This document shows positions 45,324 through 58,083 of a stretch of 64,000 nucleotides of DNA, one piece after another (within the stretch, counting starts at the first letter, position 1; each line of letters opens with the position of its first letter). The position numbers were made by a program, and so were the translations under genes. Source of the stretch: Lantana camara. Lineage: Eukaryota; Streptophyta; Magnoliopsida; Lamiales; Verbenaceae. Where the stretch lies: positions 11,540,501-11,604,500 of the forward strand of contig CM074865.1 of NCBI GenBank assembly GCA_037501455.1, read 5' to 3'. A model generated the notes under the pieces. The model was not told where the DNA came from. It was given only the letters and a program-made list of their open reading frames with translations, and did not search any database.

Positions 45324-47543
45324 TGTTGGGATTAATGCCCTGAAAATCCAATTATATTGTAAATTTTTTGGATTAATAAAACTGAAATTTTAGCAAGTTA
45401 TGAGTATTTTACAAATTTAATAATTAATGACGTGTGATGGTATTTTTATATGAAATGTATTTCATAGGAAAAGACTTTAAATACCAGAAGTCACGTGTCA
45501 TTAAAGTTCTAGTCAGTATGATAAGAAATTGTTCTTATCAAGACTATAATGTGTTATATAGGATGATTAGTCTTTCGTCATAGGGAAATGGAGTTTCCGA
45601 TTATAACACATTGATGATTTTCAATGAGATTGGAAACATCGAAATGGACCATTGAGATTGTTCATTTTATACTGCTATCTAAAATGAACAGAATTTCGGA
45701 AGCATTAGACTCTTAATCCTGATAGTATTTCTACTTTAGGCATGTAGTGTTAATCACTGTGATGTACTCAGAAGTGAGGTCTCGGTAACAGGTGGCCAAA
45801 ATACTTTGTACGTTCAGTGATTGCATGAAATGTGCTAGAGAGAAATATTGATCGAGGAATCTGTAGCCTTGTTGGAAGGTTAAAGATATCCCTGGAATAG
45901 ATTTGCAAAAGTTCAAATAAAACTTTGGCCAAAGTACTTCGTGTGTGCGTCACCGAAGTTGTATGTTGAATGTGTTTCACATACAGTGAATTTGGACTTA
46001 AGGCGAATCAAGAAATTTCAGATTAGAAGTGAAAAATAAATGATAGTAGTATTGATTTATTTTTCATGGATATCTGTACAGAGGAGTAAAATGCAAAATT
46101 ATTCTAGATCGAGAAATTCGTGAATAATTTAATTAATTTTAGAGTTCAAAAATATTTATTTAGTGGAATTAAATATTGTTAAACGGTAATCAATTATTGT
46201 CATGAGATGATAATAGATTGACCCGTTTGGAGCTAAGATTAATTAGTCCTACAGGTCCCCCCGCAAGCCCCAACGAAGATCAAAGAGAAAATATTAAAAC
46301 GAGAGAGAGAAATAATTTTTCAAAAGTGTTTAAGAATAGCCAATAAATTTATTTTGAGAAAATAAATTAAATTCCAAAGAGTTGGAAATGCCCGAAATTT
46401 TATTTTGGAGAAAATAAAATTTTTTCAAAAAAAAAAAAGGTGCTGACGTGACGGCCAAGTGGCGCTGACAGGGCGCCAAGTCAGATGCCAAATGGACGTC
46501 CAGGATTGAGCCACGTCCCGCGAATCAGCGGCCCAGATCATGTTGACTGAAAAGTCAACGGGTCGTGGAAGCAGGTCAACGGGTCGGGTCTTCGGGTAGG
46601 ACCGGGTCACGGTTTGCCCGACCCGGACACGTGGACGAATAAGGATTCGCCACGTGTCAGCCGAGCCAGACCGCCTGAACCGACCGGTTCTATGTTGAAC
46701 CGGTCTGAACCGTGAACCGCCGGTCGGACCGGACCGGTTCAGCCACGTGGCAGCTGCCTGTTGCTGCGTGCGTGCCACACGCGCCAAACACACAGCCGCC
46801 ACATGGTGGGCGCGTGCGGGCACGTTTCGGCGCGTGCTCGGCGCCGCCTTGCTCGCCTTGGAGTGTACTCCACTCCGGTGGCTCGGATTGGCTGATGGTG
46901 CTTGGGAGCTACGTTTTATTTTCCGAAATTGGCAACGAGGTCCCTAAATGTGGCTATAAATAGAGCTATTCCAAGTTCATTTTACGTACAAGATTTGAGA
47001 ATTCAAATTCTCTCTCTAAAATGTCATCCGACTCTCTCTCTATCTTATTAGTTAATTAATCCTAATTAAGGATTAATTAATTAATTAATTAGGTGGTTAT
47101 ATAATTAATATAATCCACTTAATTATTAGAAAATAGGGATTTTCTAGTTTTAGAAAAAAGGGTTTTTCTAGAAAAATATCTTCTCAAGTATTTAGCGAAA
47201 TACTGCCGGAGCCCACACTCCAAATTCTTATCGGGGATATTGCGGGGAAGCTCTGCCGGTTTCACGAGAAGATATCGAGGTGCTGGAAAAGTGTCGTTGA
47301 TAGCCAAATTTGCAGTACGGTAATACCGTTATGCTGCCCAAATTATTATTTGCATATTGTGATTATATGCTAGATGATTTAAAATTATGTTATCGATGCC
47401 TGTATATATTAGAGTTATGCTGCCCGATTTTTTCCGCTGCTTTATTAAAATATTTTGGAAATATTTTGATAACGAGGTTATGGCGATTTTTTTTTTAATA
47501 TTACACTATACCGTCACTCTGCTTCGGGCCCGCCACACCAACA
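45324..47543 (+). mobile_element. Element C 3' LTR (2220 bp)
   Basis: Same ends as the 5' LTR, followed by CTTAC (47544-47548), the perfect duplication of 30311-30315. It includes a TATA box at 46955-46963. Relative to the 5' LTR it has an extra GGGTCTTCGGGTAGG-type segment near 46575 and a shorter A-run near 46430. Confidence 0.95.
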
Positions 47544-47960
47544 CTTACTTATGGAAGTAAGCACCCTCATGTATCATGCACGTATCAATTATACACTTTG
47601 CACCTCCATGAAACAAGGTGGTCCTTCTTAAGGGCGTGATCCCACAAGCAAGCCTTAGAGGAGTCAGGTTGATACTCCCACTGTCTGTAGGACTCATCAG
47701 CTTGGAGTATTTTACTAATCATGACTTATGTGATATAGGGCTCATTTCATGAACCATTTCACCTAAATGGTAGAGTCCTAAAGTCATCAGGATTAAGGGA
47801 GTTCTCATACATGCACAATTAAAGTAAACACATACCAAACAAGAGCATATAAAGAAGTGTTGACTCAATTCGTTATTTTATTCAAAGATTGTCTGTGATT
47901 ACAATAAGGAGAAGTACAAAGCGGATATACAATCGGCTTTCTAGGGCACTATTCCTAACA
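47544..47960 (-). mobile_element. Family A LTR 3, second part
   Basis: Continues LTR 3 after element C and ends CACTATTCCTAACA. It is followed by CATTT (47961-47965), matching the left flank of LTR 1 at 13311. This closes the outer boundary of the 34.6-kb compound A element. Confidence 0.93.
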
Positions 47961-48095
47961 CATTTTAGATAGCAGTATAAAATGAATAATCTCAGTGGTC
48001 CAGTTCGATTTTTCCAATCCTATTGAAAATCATCTACGTGTTATAACCGGAATCACCATTCCTTATGACGAATGACTAATCATCTTATATAACCA
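47961..48095 (-). mobile_element. B 3' LTR, segment 4 of 4 (truncated)
   Basis: Resumes the B LTR. 53440-53580 in the other B LTR shows the uninterrupted sequence across the A insertion point. It stops at AACCAC, where a deletion joins it to the B pol linker. The last roughly 0.2 kb of this LTR, including its TG...CA end, is missing. Confidence 0.88.
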
Positions 48096-51000
48096 CTTGG
48101 GTTAATCTTACGTATCTTGTCAAGTGTCCTGACAATCCTCCCACTACAATGATGCTCTCATGTTCACGTCTCTACATCACATGTTGTATTTGGTACATCA
48201 CATGTATGTAATACATTTTCAGTTATCACGGGTTTATGGAAATTAGTATAAAATACTGTTATTTTCTTTTAACACTATTTTGCTTCCACCCTTTGTGGTT
48301 ATTTATGTAATCATCTTTGAAATATTCACAAACAGCTTTTGTGATTTCTCAAATTACAAAATATACTTCCTCTTGTTCTTCTAGGATAACCTTAGAACAA
48401 GTAAACCTTTGTTCTTTGTTCTAACTCGTCAGGATCCATCCTTAACATACGGAACAGGCTACCTCAAATTCGAAGATAAGAGATACAATGTTTTCACCCT
48501 AGCTGCAGATCCATCAGTGTTTTAGGAACTAACTTAGATAGAACTAGGTTTAATGTGAATTATCGTTTTGAGTGAAAAACCCCAAAACAAACTCCATAGG
48601 GTAGCATGACTCTTCATGAATCTTACCATCATTATCAGAGTTCTGTTTCTCATTTCTACAATACATCCTTGCTAAGACGTATCTCATACAGATAGTTGAG
48701 ATCTAATCTCGTTTGCATAGAGAAATCATGTTCAACTCTGACCATAGATACTTATCATTACTTCGATCTAATCGAAGTGTCTCGATATGTTTTCTAATTT
48801 GACTATTTGACTTAAATCTCATCAAATAAACATATCTATATCTAGAGTAATCATTCAAATGAATGATGAAGTACCCAAAACTTTCTCTTGCTTGAACACT
48901 CATAATATCATACGTCAATATGAACTAACTCAAGCAAGTTCATGGCTTAAATATCCTTTGTCTCAAAAAAGGCTTCTTGGTCATTTTAACTTTCTAAATA
49001 GGATTCGCAGATTAATACTATTTTCATGTCAATAGGACTCAACAATCAGTCTTTGGATCCTATTCAGATTCAATTGACCAATAGATAGGTGTCACGTAGA
49101 AGTTTTTCCTCTTAGATGGTAAGTCAAGTTTCTTAATGTTAAACTTAAATTAGGGTTTTCATTGAGGTATAAAAGACCATCTTTTATTGTGCAGGACAAA
49201 TAAACCTTTTATTTTGTTTAATGGTAAACCTTTATTCAAAATAAACTGTTAGACCATTAAATATCAAATAACTCACTGAAATCAAATTTCTGTATATATG
49301 GCACGTATAATATTAAAACCCTATTACCAAAATATGACTTTATAGTCCTTACTGCTAATACAAGTGCACTCGCATTATCCCCGAGTAGCAGTTGTGTGTT
49401 AGCCGTTTTTCAAACTTCCTGGTATGTTTGAATCTTTGCAACGAATTACAAATATGATTAGTTGAGCTCGAATCCACACACCAGGAGTCTGGTGAATTTC
49501 TAACTAAACATACTTTCAACGAGTAAGATATCTTCATATCTTATCTAAACGGCGTAGCAAATGGACAAACTAAGTATTTTGGATAATTTTCTTTCCAATA
49601 CCCCTTACCAACGAAATAGAAATACTTTTCATTATCGGATCTGGTTTTCTTCCTTTGAACATTAAGATTGAGAACCATTCCTTTTCCTTTTCTTCCACTC
49701 AGTGCCTTTCTAGGCCGTGGATATTGATGTCTGATTTAAGAGAACTTTTCCCTTAGTCTATATCACCCTTTCTACCATATTGAGGTCGTTCATTGGTTCA
49801 GGTTAGGTTTTTAAAAAAAAATTATTTAAAATTAATCTTGAACGTTCAAACGACTTAGGCAGAGAGTATAGGATAGCCTTCTATCTCTTAAGACTGTTTC
49901 TTTAAGCACAGAGGCTTTCAATCTCGTTCAGATTAGTTATCATATTCATAATATGATTCTGAATCGGTGATCCTTCAAACATCTTCATAACTAAAAACCT
50001 TCTTATTGGCTCATAACTAAAAACCTTCTTCAAAACATGTTCTTATCAGTAGGCATCTCATGCATCTGATGCTCAAGAACATCTAAAACAGATGTCAGGA
50101 TATAAGACTAGTCAGATCATCATACTTGATCCATTTGGAATAAGCGTCTTTCTAATCCTGACTAGTTGTAGTTTCCGAAATTTTCAGATAAGGTTCAGTG
50201 AGTACGTAAACTTTCGTGTCTCAACACGATGTCAAGATTCATTTTCTAGTCAGCATAGTTGAACCCTTACTAGCCTATTTCCTTATAGACATATAGTTTG
50301 GAGTGGGCTAAGAGAGATCGTTATTATAAAACTGAAATAAATAAATAAAAGCAAGTTATGATCATGCATTTCACTTTCTTTTGCGTCTAACCAATAAATG
50401 AAACCCACTTAAACATTTTGATTTACGCAATGGTGACTTAACTAACCGCAGTTGACTCCTCGTAGGCGAGGTCGAAAACCGCTTAAAAAAGCAGGAACTA
50501 TTCTTAATTAACATGTCATCTAGGTAACTCTTACCAAACAATGTTAATCCACCACGTCAACCCTTAGCCTCTAAGTATATGTAACAGAGCTCTGAAGGGA
50601 GGTTAATACATTACTTAGTCAAGTATGCACCATTACCTAGAAGCCCATACGAGTAGGTCAAGATACTCCACGGAGGCGTGGTCGAGCTAACTTTCCCGTA
50701 TTTCATTCTATTCGAAGAAGTCTAATCTTGTATACCGCGAATACATACCCGCCGAAGGGAGTAGTATATATCCACTATACTGTAGACCGATAATGGAGGC
50801 CGTGAGAATCCAACTCTTTTCATCTCGCTCCTACTTGAATTTTTAGAAAGTGTGGATTATCTTTTGATTATTATATAATCACTTTTGGCGTCTTATTATC
50901 GGAAATGATTAATCTTATGAATACGCTCCCACTAGGATTACTAAATCATATTTAAAATCCCAACAATAATATTTTAAGGCAATTTAATAACTACTTATTA

Positions 51001-51440
51001 ATTAGGCCGAAAAATATTACTCCAATTATGCATTGCGTCTAATCTCTATTAAACATTATTTATCTAATCATATTAAATAAAATATGAATAATTGAAAATA
51101 ACATAATATCTCATATTATCATGATCATGCCATAAAATAAAAAAATTAAGCATGTTTGCATATAATTATCATGCTTAAAATAAATAACATAAAGTAAACA
51201 TGCTATAAATAAATTATCACATAATTTAAATCATGTTTACTGATTCGGCAATTTTTCAGGAAAAACAACTAAATTGTTTCCCAAAAAATACCATTCCACG
51301 TAAATTCCCAGGAAACACTGGAGGGGTCACAACGGTCCCACTTAAAAACCAACCTCTTTTGATAGAATTTACGTGCACAGTAGCAGATTTAAAATTATGC
51401 ATTGCATGCATCATATCAATGCATGTATATATCTAGAGCA
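48096..51440 (-). pseudogene. Element B internal region with heavily decayed copia pol
   Basis: The minus strand retains islands similar to element C: an integrase piece (48703-48918, motif NDYSRYRYVYLM), a protease piece (49355-49537, motif CVDSSSTNHICNS, glycine of DSG changed to S) and scattered Gag remnants up to about 50300, followed by a leader homologous to C (50640-50840). RT and RNase H are absent because a deletion joins the integrase-RT linker directly to the LTR. Numerous stops and indels make this the most decayed C-family copy, in line with its place as the second oldest layer. Confidence 0.8.
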
Positions 51441-51454
51441 TGGCTCTGATACCA
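51441..51454 (-). other. Primer-binding site of element B
   Basis: The minus strand reads TGGTATCAGAGCCA, two bases from the LTR. Confidence 0.85.
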
Positions 51455-51456
51455 GT

Positions 51457-53792
51457 TGCTGGGTGGAGGGCGCAGAACAGTGGCGGTCCGGGACCACATT
51501 TTAAAATTTTGTTTATAATACAAGTATTAAAATATTTCTAAAATATTTTAATACAATAGCGGAAGACTAGCCGGATCTACTCAAGCATATACATGCAATT
51601 GATAATAAATTTTAAATCACTTAAGCAGATAAATATCTAACATGCAATTAACACTTAAGAACATATAATTTATCATGCTTAAAATAATATAACTGTAAAA
51701 TATTACCGTACTCCAAATATGGCTATCTAACGACAGTTACCTAACCAGGAGGGTGTGGTTGAGTGGAAGGGACTCATCCATCCTTAACCAAAGGTCAGGG
51801 GTTCGAATCCTGACTTTGGGTATGGAGCAGCTTTAAATCTCCTGGCCAGCTGTCCCATCCTATGAGGTGCCTACAATCCAGCGAGGGGACTAGTCACTGT
51901 AGTCGACGGTGGATGCCCTGGTCTAGACCAAAAAAAAAAGACAGTTACCGCGTTCACCTCCTTGGAACCCGATACACGATCACTCCTCGTGAAACCGACA
52001 GAGCTTCCTTGCAATAACCCCAGAGAAACCCTCGGAGTGTGGGCTCCGAAAGTATTTCTCTAAATACTTAGAAAAAATAAAACTTTAAACTAGAAAACTC
52101 TTTTCAGGGTTTAATCTCCCGAAATTAGGCGTTTTATATATAAACACCTAATTAAAATTAATTCCAAAATAAATCGGAATTAACTAGGAGAAAAGGGATA
52201 TGGTTTCAAAGCCAAGAACTAGCCAAAACCTCTCCCAAAATCGTATGAAAAAATGAAGAGCCAAGCCCCCTATTTATAGGGGAAAAACCGAGGGTAAAAT
52301 AGTAATTTCACATCCCCACTTGCGTGTGCAACTTGGATACGAATTCCAAGGTGACTACGTTGAATCTCTCATCACCACGAGTCCAACGCCGTCGAGAACG
52401 CGCCAATCGGAGCCCTCTTCCTAGGGCTTCAAATCCTTGAACCGGTCCGACCGAACCCGGTTCGACACGTGGCCTATCCCTGCTTTGCCACGTGTCCGGG
52501 TCGGACCGACCCTATCCGTTGACCCGGTCTGATGACCCAATCCGATGACCCGTTTGACCGACCCGGTTCCAAAACAAATCTGGGCCTTTGCTTCATGCTG
52601 ACGTGGCGCAATCTCAAGCGCACAAGCAGCACGCCACGCGGTACCCAGTCAGCGCCACCTCACGCTGTCCGCTGACGTGGTAAGCCACGTCATCAAAATT
52701 TATATTTTTTTTCGATGAACCAAAATAAAATTCCGGGCATTTCCAACTCTTTGGAACTTTGATTTATTTTCTTAAAATAAATCCCTTGGCTATTTTCAAA
52801 CACTTTGAAATTCATTTCTCTTTCTCCTTTTAATATTTTCTCTCTGGGTCTTTTTGTGGGGCTTGCAGGGGGACCTGCACGACTAATTAATTTTATCTCC
52901 AAACGGGTTAATATATTATCATCTCATGATAGTAATTAATTAACGTTTAACAATATTTAATTCCACTAAATAAATATTATTGCACTCTAAAATTAATTAA
53001 ATTATTCACGAATTTCTTGATCTAGAATAATTTCGCATTTTACTCCTCCGTGTGGATATCCATAAAAAATAAATTGCCACTACTATCATTTATTTTTCAC
53101 TTCTAATCTGAAATTTATTGATTCGACTTAAGTTCAAATTCTCTGTATGTGAAACACATTCAACATACAACTTCGGTGACGTATCACGCGAAGTGCTTTG
53201 GCCAAAGTCTTAATTCGAACTTTTGCAAATCTATTTCAAGGATATCTTTTACCTTCCAGCAAGGCCACAGATTCTTCGATCAATATAACTCTTTAGCACA
53301 TTTCATGTTGTCACCGAACGTACAAAGTATTTTGGCCACCGTTACCAAGACCTCACTTCGAGTATATTACAGTGACTAATACTACATGTCTAAAGCCAAA
53401 ATATTATCGGGATTAAGAGTACAATGCTTCCTGAGATTTTATTCATTTTAGATAGCAGTATAAAATGAATAATCTCAGTGGTCTAGTTCGATTTTTCCAA
53501 TCCTATTGAAAATCATCTACGTGTTATAACCGGAATCACCATTCCCTATGACGAAAGACTAATCATCTTATATAACCACGTTATAGTCTTGATAAGAACA
53601 TATTCTTATCTTACCGACTAGAACTTTAATGACACGTGATTCGGTATTCAAAGTTTTTTCTTATGAAACACATTTCATATAAGAATACCACCACACGCCA
53701 TTAATTATCAATATGTGAAATACTCACAACTTGTTGTAAATTCAGTTTTAATTAATTCAACAAATTGAATTTTCAGGGCACTATTCCCAACA
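51457..53792 (-). mobile_element. Element B 5' LTR (2336 bp, contains a SINE)
   Basis: TGCTGGGTGGAGGGC...CTATTCCCAACA, followed by GTAAG. It is similar to the C LTR in reverse orientation. Inverse TATA box TATTTATA at 52271-52278. This copy shows the empty sites for three insertions in the left B LTR (A solo LTR, hAT-like element, compound A element). Confidence 0.9.
51742..51939 (+). mobile_element. tRNA-derived SINE (198 bp)
   Basis: Flanked by perfect 10-bp duplications GACAGTTACC (51732-51741 and 51940-51949) and ending in an A-run. An RNA polymerase III A box-like TGGTTGAGTGG is at 51756-51766 and a B box GGTTCGAATCC at 51800-51810, 34 bp apart as in tRNA genes. The tail contains no coding sequence. 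It was copied by a LINE-type reverse transcriptase in trans. It is absent from the left B LTR, so it inserted after B. Confidence 0.9.
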
Positions 53793-55066
53793 GTAAGATA
53801 CATATATTTCTTGATACCTTCAGTCCCAGACTGGAGTATCATATTTATGAGAATATATATCATTGAAACTCAACAAGTTCCTTTTGGATTTTGACGCATA
53901 TAAGACATGTTCTATTGAGAACTTCGTACCATTTGGTAACAAAATGTTTGCCTTACCAATTCCTTCAATCAGATCAGAAGGACCTGATATTGTATTCACA
54001 GTGGTTCTTGTTGGATTTAATCGTGAGAAGAACTTTTTGTCTTTGAGAATAGTATGTGTTGTGCCACTATCAGGTATGCATAAATTCTATTCATTAACTA
54101 TTCTTTTGATTCCAATCTTAGAGTGACCCATATCAAAACTTCATATAAACAGATAATTTGATATGAAAATTAGTTATGAATTCAATGCAGAAAAGATACG
54201 TCATATTGCAATATATGAAAAGTACATAATAGTTCCTAAAGATCTAGTACACTAAAACATGCTTATAATGATAAATTGCAAACTCGGAAAACAATAGCAC
54301 ACCAGAAACATAACAAAACCTAACTAACTGCCACCAACATTGTCATTTTCATTTTCATCAAAATCATCGGTAAAGTCCGAAGCATCTAGGTGAGTCGAAT
54401 CATCAAATGAATCGTGATGTTCTATAAAAGTCACTTCTATTCCCTTTCCCTTCAAAGATGCTTTGTATAAACGGGCAAGATGTTCTGACAATCGGCAGAT
54501 TCGAGCCTAATGTCCTTTTGTGCCACATCTATGGCAAGTATCCTCCAGATGTATCGAAGGCCCAGCTTCATGAACATCTTTTGTGTGGTGTGTCTTATTT
54601 TGTTGGTATGGGTTTCTTTGAGTAGAGGAGTATGGATAACTCCCTTGTACTCCGGCCTCGACCACGACCGCGACCGCGAGTATTACTCCGGCCTCGACCA
54701 CGACCATGACCTTGACTAGGTCTATGGTGATTTTTCTGTTCGTACTTTAAAGGAACTACAACATTTACTTTAGGAAATTTTGCTGCCCCAGTAGGGCGAG
54801 ATTGATGATTTTTCATCAGCAATTCATTATTCTTTTCAGCCACGATAAGGCATGCAATGAGTTCAGAATATGTTTTGAATCCACGCACTCGATACTGTTG
54901 TTGCAAAGTAACATTCGATGCGTGGAATATGGAGTATGTTTTCTCTAACATATCCTCTTCAGTGATCTGTTGCCCACAAAACCTCAATTGTGAGACTATT
55001 CTAAACATTGCTGAATTATATTAACTGACTTTCTTGAAGTCTTGGAAGCGTAAAGTGCTCCATTCA
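53793..55066 (-). pseudogene. D copia Gag and protease remnant
   Basis: The minus strand from 55066: Gag (RFQDFK ... EDMLEKTYSIFHASN), an RGRGRG-rich stretch, a CCHC knuckle (CHRCGTKGH) followed by a stop in place of the usual tryptophan, the acidic Gag tail, then a protease block (PDSGTTHTILKDKKFF) at about 54070. Another stop lies at SVS* near 55025. The Gag N-terminus is missing beyond the R2 LTR. The C-terminal side continues at 8669 after removal of B. This lineage differs from A and C in motif details and is the deepest host layer. Confidence 0.85.
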
Positions 55067-56015
55067 TATAACACCCCAATTTCCAGAAGTTCAGGTAAGC
55101 ACGCCACGAGCGGGTCTTCGGGAGTTGGGGGAATTTAATTTAATCATTTCATTCAATTATTTACAACCTTCATCATATTATATACATTACATCTCTATGC
55201 ATTTATATAAATTGTCATTTACGTGAATTATATGAACTAATTGCTATATGGGACCTAATTGCACTAAATGTCCTTGATTGGCCCTTTGTGTAAATTTATG
55301 GACCTAATTGCATTAAAGAAATTGGAGCTACTTGATCTTTTGTGTAGAGAGGAAAGTTGATTGAATGAAGTCAAATATTAGGAGGACTTATTTGCAAATT
55401 GTGGTGATTCATCATAGTTAGTGGAAGACTTTAGATTAATTAACATTTATATTACATTGTATGTAAACATTTCATTTCATACATTATATTTGCAAGAGAG
55501 CTACACACACACACACATTGAAGATCGATCAAAACACCAAATAGGAGAAGGAAGATTCATCTCATAATTCAAGTCATATTTGGAAAGAATTGAGAAGCTA
55601 GCATCATCATCTTCATCATATTGCCATTCCATTTCACTTCTAGCTTATCTCAAGGTATAAGATGAACTTGGATGAATTTCTTGATTGGTGATTGAATAGG
55701 GTTTAGGAAGTATTTGATAAATTCTTGGTTATTTGGAGTTAGAAGCATGATCTTGATCATTTAGCTTGCCAACTTGCATGAATTCTTGAAAAAAGGGAGA
55801 TTGATGGCATGAATTCATATGGGTTTGGAATGATGAAATCTTGATGATTGATGCATGTTTTCATGGTTTATATGCTACCTAATTGATGTCTTTAAGTTAT
55901 ATACATGTTATGTGATTATTTTGGAGCATTTTGGTTGAGTTTACTTTAGGTTTTCATTCCTTTTCTTTCTTCCCCGAAGCTACCCCTGTTTTGGCCCTTT
56001 TTCCAGCTCTGGAAC

Positions 56016-56139
56016 AGTACCCGGTCGGGTACTTTTTGTGCATAAAAAGTACCCGGGCGGGTAGTTTTGTGCCGAAAGCTTCTGTACTGCTTTAGCCGGG
56101 CAGGGAACTTTTCCCTTGAATTTTACCCGGTCGGGTACT
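56016..56139. repeat. Palindrome cassette in R2 LTR
   Basis: Four units: AGTACCCGGTCGGGTACT at 56016-56033, AGTACCCGGGCGGGTAGT at 56048-56065, a degenerate one at 56094-56108, and 56123-56139. The offset from the LTR start is 0.95-1.07 kb, as in R1, but the word is different. Confidence 0.75.
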
Positions 56140-57429
56140 CCCTCATCCGAACTCCAAATGACCTGATTTTTGATTCTTTGGAAAGAACTTGAAGTCTAGA
56201 ACAACCTTCAATTGGAATCACCTCAATATCGTTTCCCATTTGTGAGATATTATCAATTCTTTTTGGTGTCGCTGCTTTACCGACAAACTGCATTCACCCA
56301 ACTTCAAGCCTACGCCATTTTCTCCTCGCTTTGAACTAGAAAACGAGCCATATATAATTTTAAAGGTATACTTGTCTAGTTTCATTCCAAATAAACAAAA
56401 CCCAATTCCAATCTCTAGAACTTTAGATATTTCCCTTTTTCCACAGCTTGGTCATTTTCAAAAATTACCGGTTTTTGCCAAACTTCACCAAAACCCTTGT
56501 TATTGCGTTCCTTTCACTTTCTTGGCTCCCATATGTGACTTATATGAATTATATGCCTACTTTATTGATAAGTATGCTGCTATTTGACACTCATTGATTA
56601 TACATGCATGATTGAGGTTACATATCATTGTCGTTCGTCATAATTGGTTCATTCGAGTCGAGTCTTATTTCACACTTGTCCTTGTTGCACAGATCTCGGT
56701 CCCAGAGACGAGGAGCACACTCCATAGGGTGTTTCTTTGTTCCCTTTTGTTGCTTAAGGTGAGGTTTAAATTCTTGATAAATAGAACCCTTACAACCCTT
56801 ATGTGATTTTGGCCAAAACGTATCTATATATCTATAGTTTTCGAACCTTATGATTTTCAAATGATTTCATGAAAATGGATCGATTGATTGATTGATTGAC
56901 GAATTGATTGTTTTGGCGAGTAACTATTGTTCACGTTGGGCCCGAGGGTAGTGTATTGAGCCAACCGGGAAAGCAAGGGCTGACGGGTAACTCTTTCACT
57001 ATCCTCACCATTGTGGGATCACCTCTGAATCCACCAGGAGGTTTGGTGGAGGAAGAAATCCCGTGCGTGGGAGTCATGTTCCCGACGTACACCATGATTG
57101 GATGGCTGGGTCTTGCAAGCCCGCCATCACCCGGAGGAAGAAGGATTTATTGATTGAAATTGCTAATTGTGCACGGAATTGTTTGTGTGATCACCTAATC
57201 CACTAATAAATTGAAGTATTATACACAGTCGGTGAAAGGTTGGAGATTTGCCCTCACTCGCCGGGCCACAAATTGATTGTATTGAATTGATTGAATTGAT
57301 AAAATGGATTAGTTGTAACCTCGGGCGATATTATCTCTTCTTTCCTAAATCGTGTTGTTATTTTCCAAAATTATTACCCGAGATTATAACTTGTATGTAT
57401 GTGCGCAAATATTTAATTATACCCCTCGC

Positions 57430-57448
57430 TCAGTCCGTGTTGGACTGA
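57430..57448. repeat. Conserved LTR hairpin TCAGTC-N7-GACTGA (R2)
   Basis: Same stem as in R1 and LARD1, with loop CGTGTTG. TTTTTGCAGGTTCGTGCTAGGCGG-type context follows. Confidence 0.7.
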
Positions 57449-57722
57449 CACCTCAACCTTTCAGTTTTTGCAGGTTCGTGCTAGGCGGGAATTAGAGTCT
57501 AGCCTGTCTTTTATTCGGGTCTAGCACTTCACCTTCCTATTTTAGCTCACGTATTGATACTTCTTATATTTTGTATTATGCCTTACCTAATGTTGGAGGT
57601 GATATTGTATTGTATGAAATGTTGGTATCTATTAATAAATATGTAAATGTGGTACCTATAAGTATTGAATGTTATTGCTTCCGCTTTTATTGATACAATT
57701 GTTAGTGGTATTATTTGAGGGT

Positions 57723-58070
57723 ATCCGCCCCGCTTCCAAAATTTGTAACATATTTATTTTTTCTTTATATATGTGGGAATGTATAGAGTTTTATTTTAAT
57801 TCATTTTCAAATGTACTTTTCATATATTCTTAAATATACATTTTATTTTTTTATTAATTGATATAATTTACAATAATCTTAGTTTTATATTTAATAAATT
57901 TCTCTCTAATTTCAATAGTATTTCTTTTATATAATATTTTCACATGCTATTGAAATATTTTAAATAAAATTTTGGTTTAATAGCTATTATTTTATTAATA
58001 TATTTTAATTGATTTTTTGGTTATATTTTTATAAATTTTGGCCCGTGCCTTGGCACGGGTTTGTAACTAG
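57723..58070 (+). mobile_element. Helitron-like 3' terminus, possibly a 348-bp mini-Helitron
   Basis: Ends with the hairpin CCCGTGCC/GGCACGGG (about 58042-58058) followed 12 bases later by CTAG and then T. This is the Helitron 3' signature: subterminal hairpin, CTRR end, insertion between A and T. A TC start preceded by A is at 57723, but Helitron 5' ends are too weakly defined to be sure. The interior is AT-rich and non-coding. Confidence 0.55.
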
Positions 58071-58083
58071 TTCATACAATAAT

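Larger units (their letters stand above)
55067..57722 (+). mobile_element. R2 LTR, single and truncated
   Basis: Starts near TATAACACCCCAATTTCC, i.e. TGTAAC with a changed second base. It aligns in layout with R1: palindrome cassette (56016-56139), GATT simple repeat, GC-rich conserved block (56938-57130) and hairpin (57430-57448), followed by TTTTTGCAGGT and GCTAGGCGG. The last ~0.1 kb expected of an R LTR is not recognisable, and no second LTR, PBS or polypurine tract follows. It interrupts D Gag. Confidence 0.75.

Noticed and set aside
51756..51810. tRNA gene
   Set aside because: Only A and B boxes are tRNA-like. The rest does not fold as a tRNA, and the poly-A tail with target duplications shows a SINE.
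53863..54126. 87-codon plus-strand frame
   Set aside because: It is the shadow of the D protease block on the minus strand, which has the diagnostic DSGTT motif.
55062..58075. TTCAT before R2 (55061-55065 area) and again at 58071-58075 as a possible target duplication
   Set aside because: The right copy follows a Helitron-type CTAG end, not an LTR end, and D Gag does not resume recognisably after it. A shared pentamer is weak evidence.
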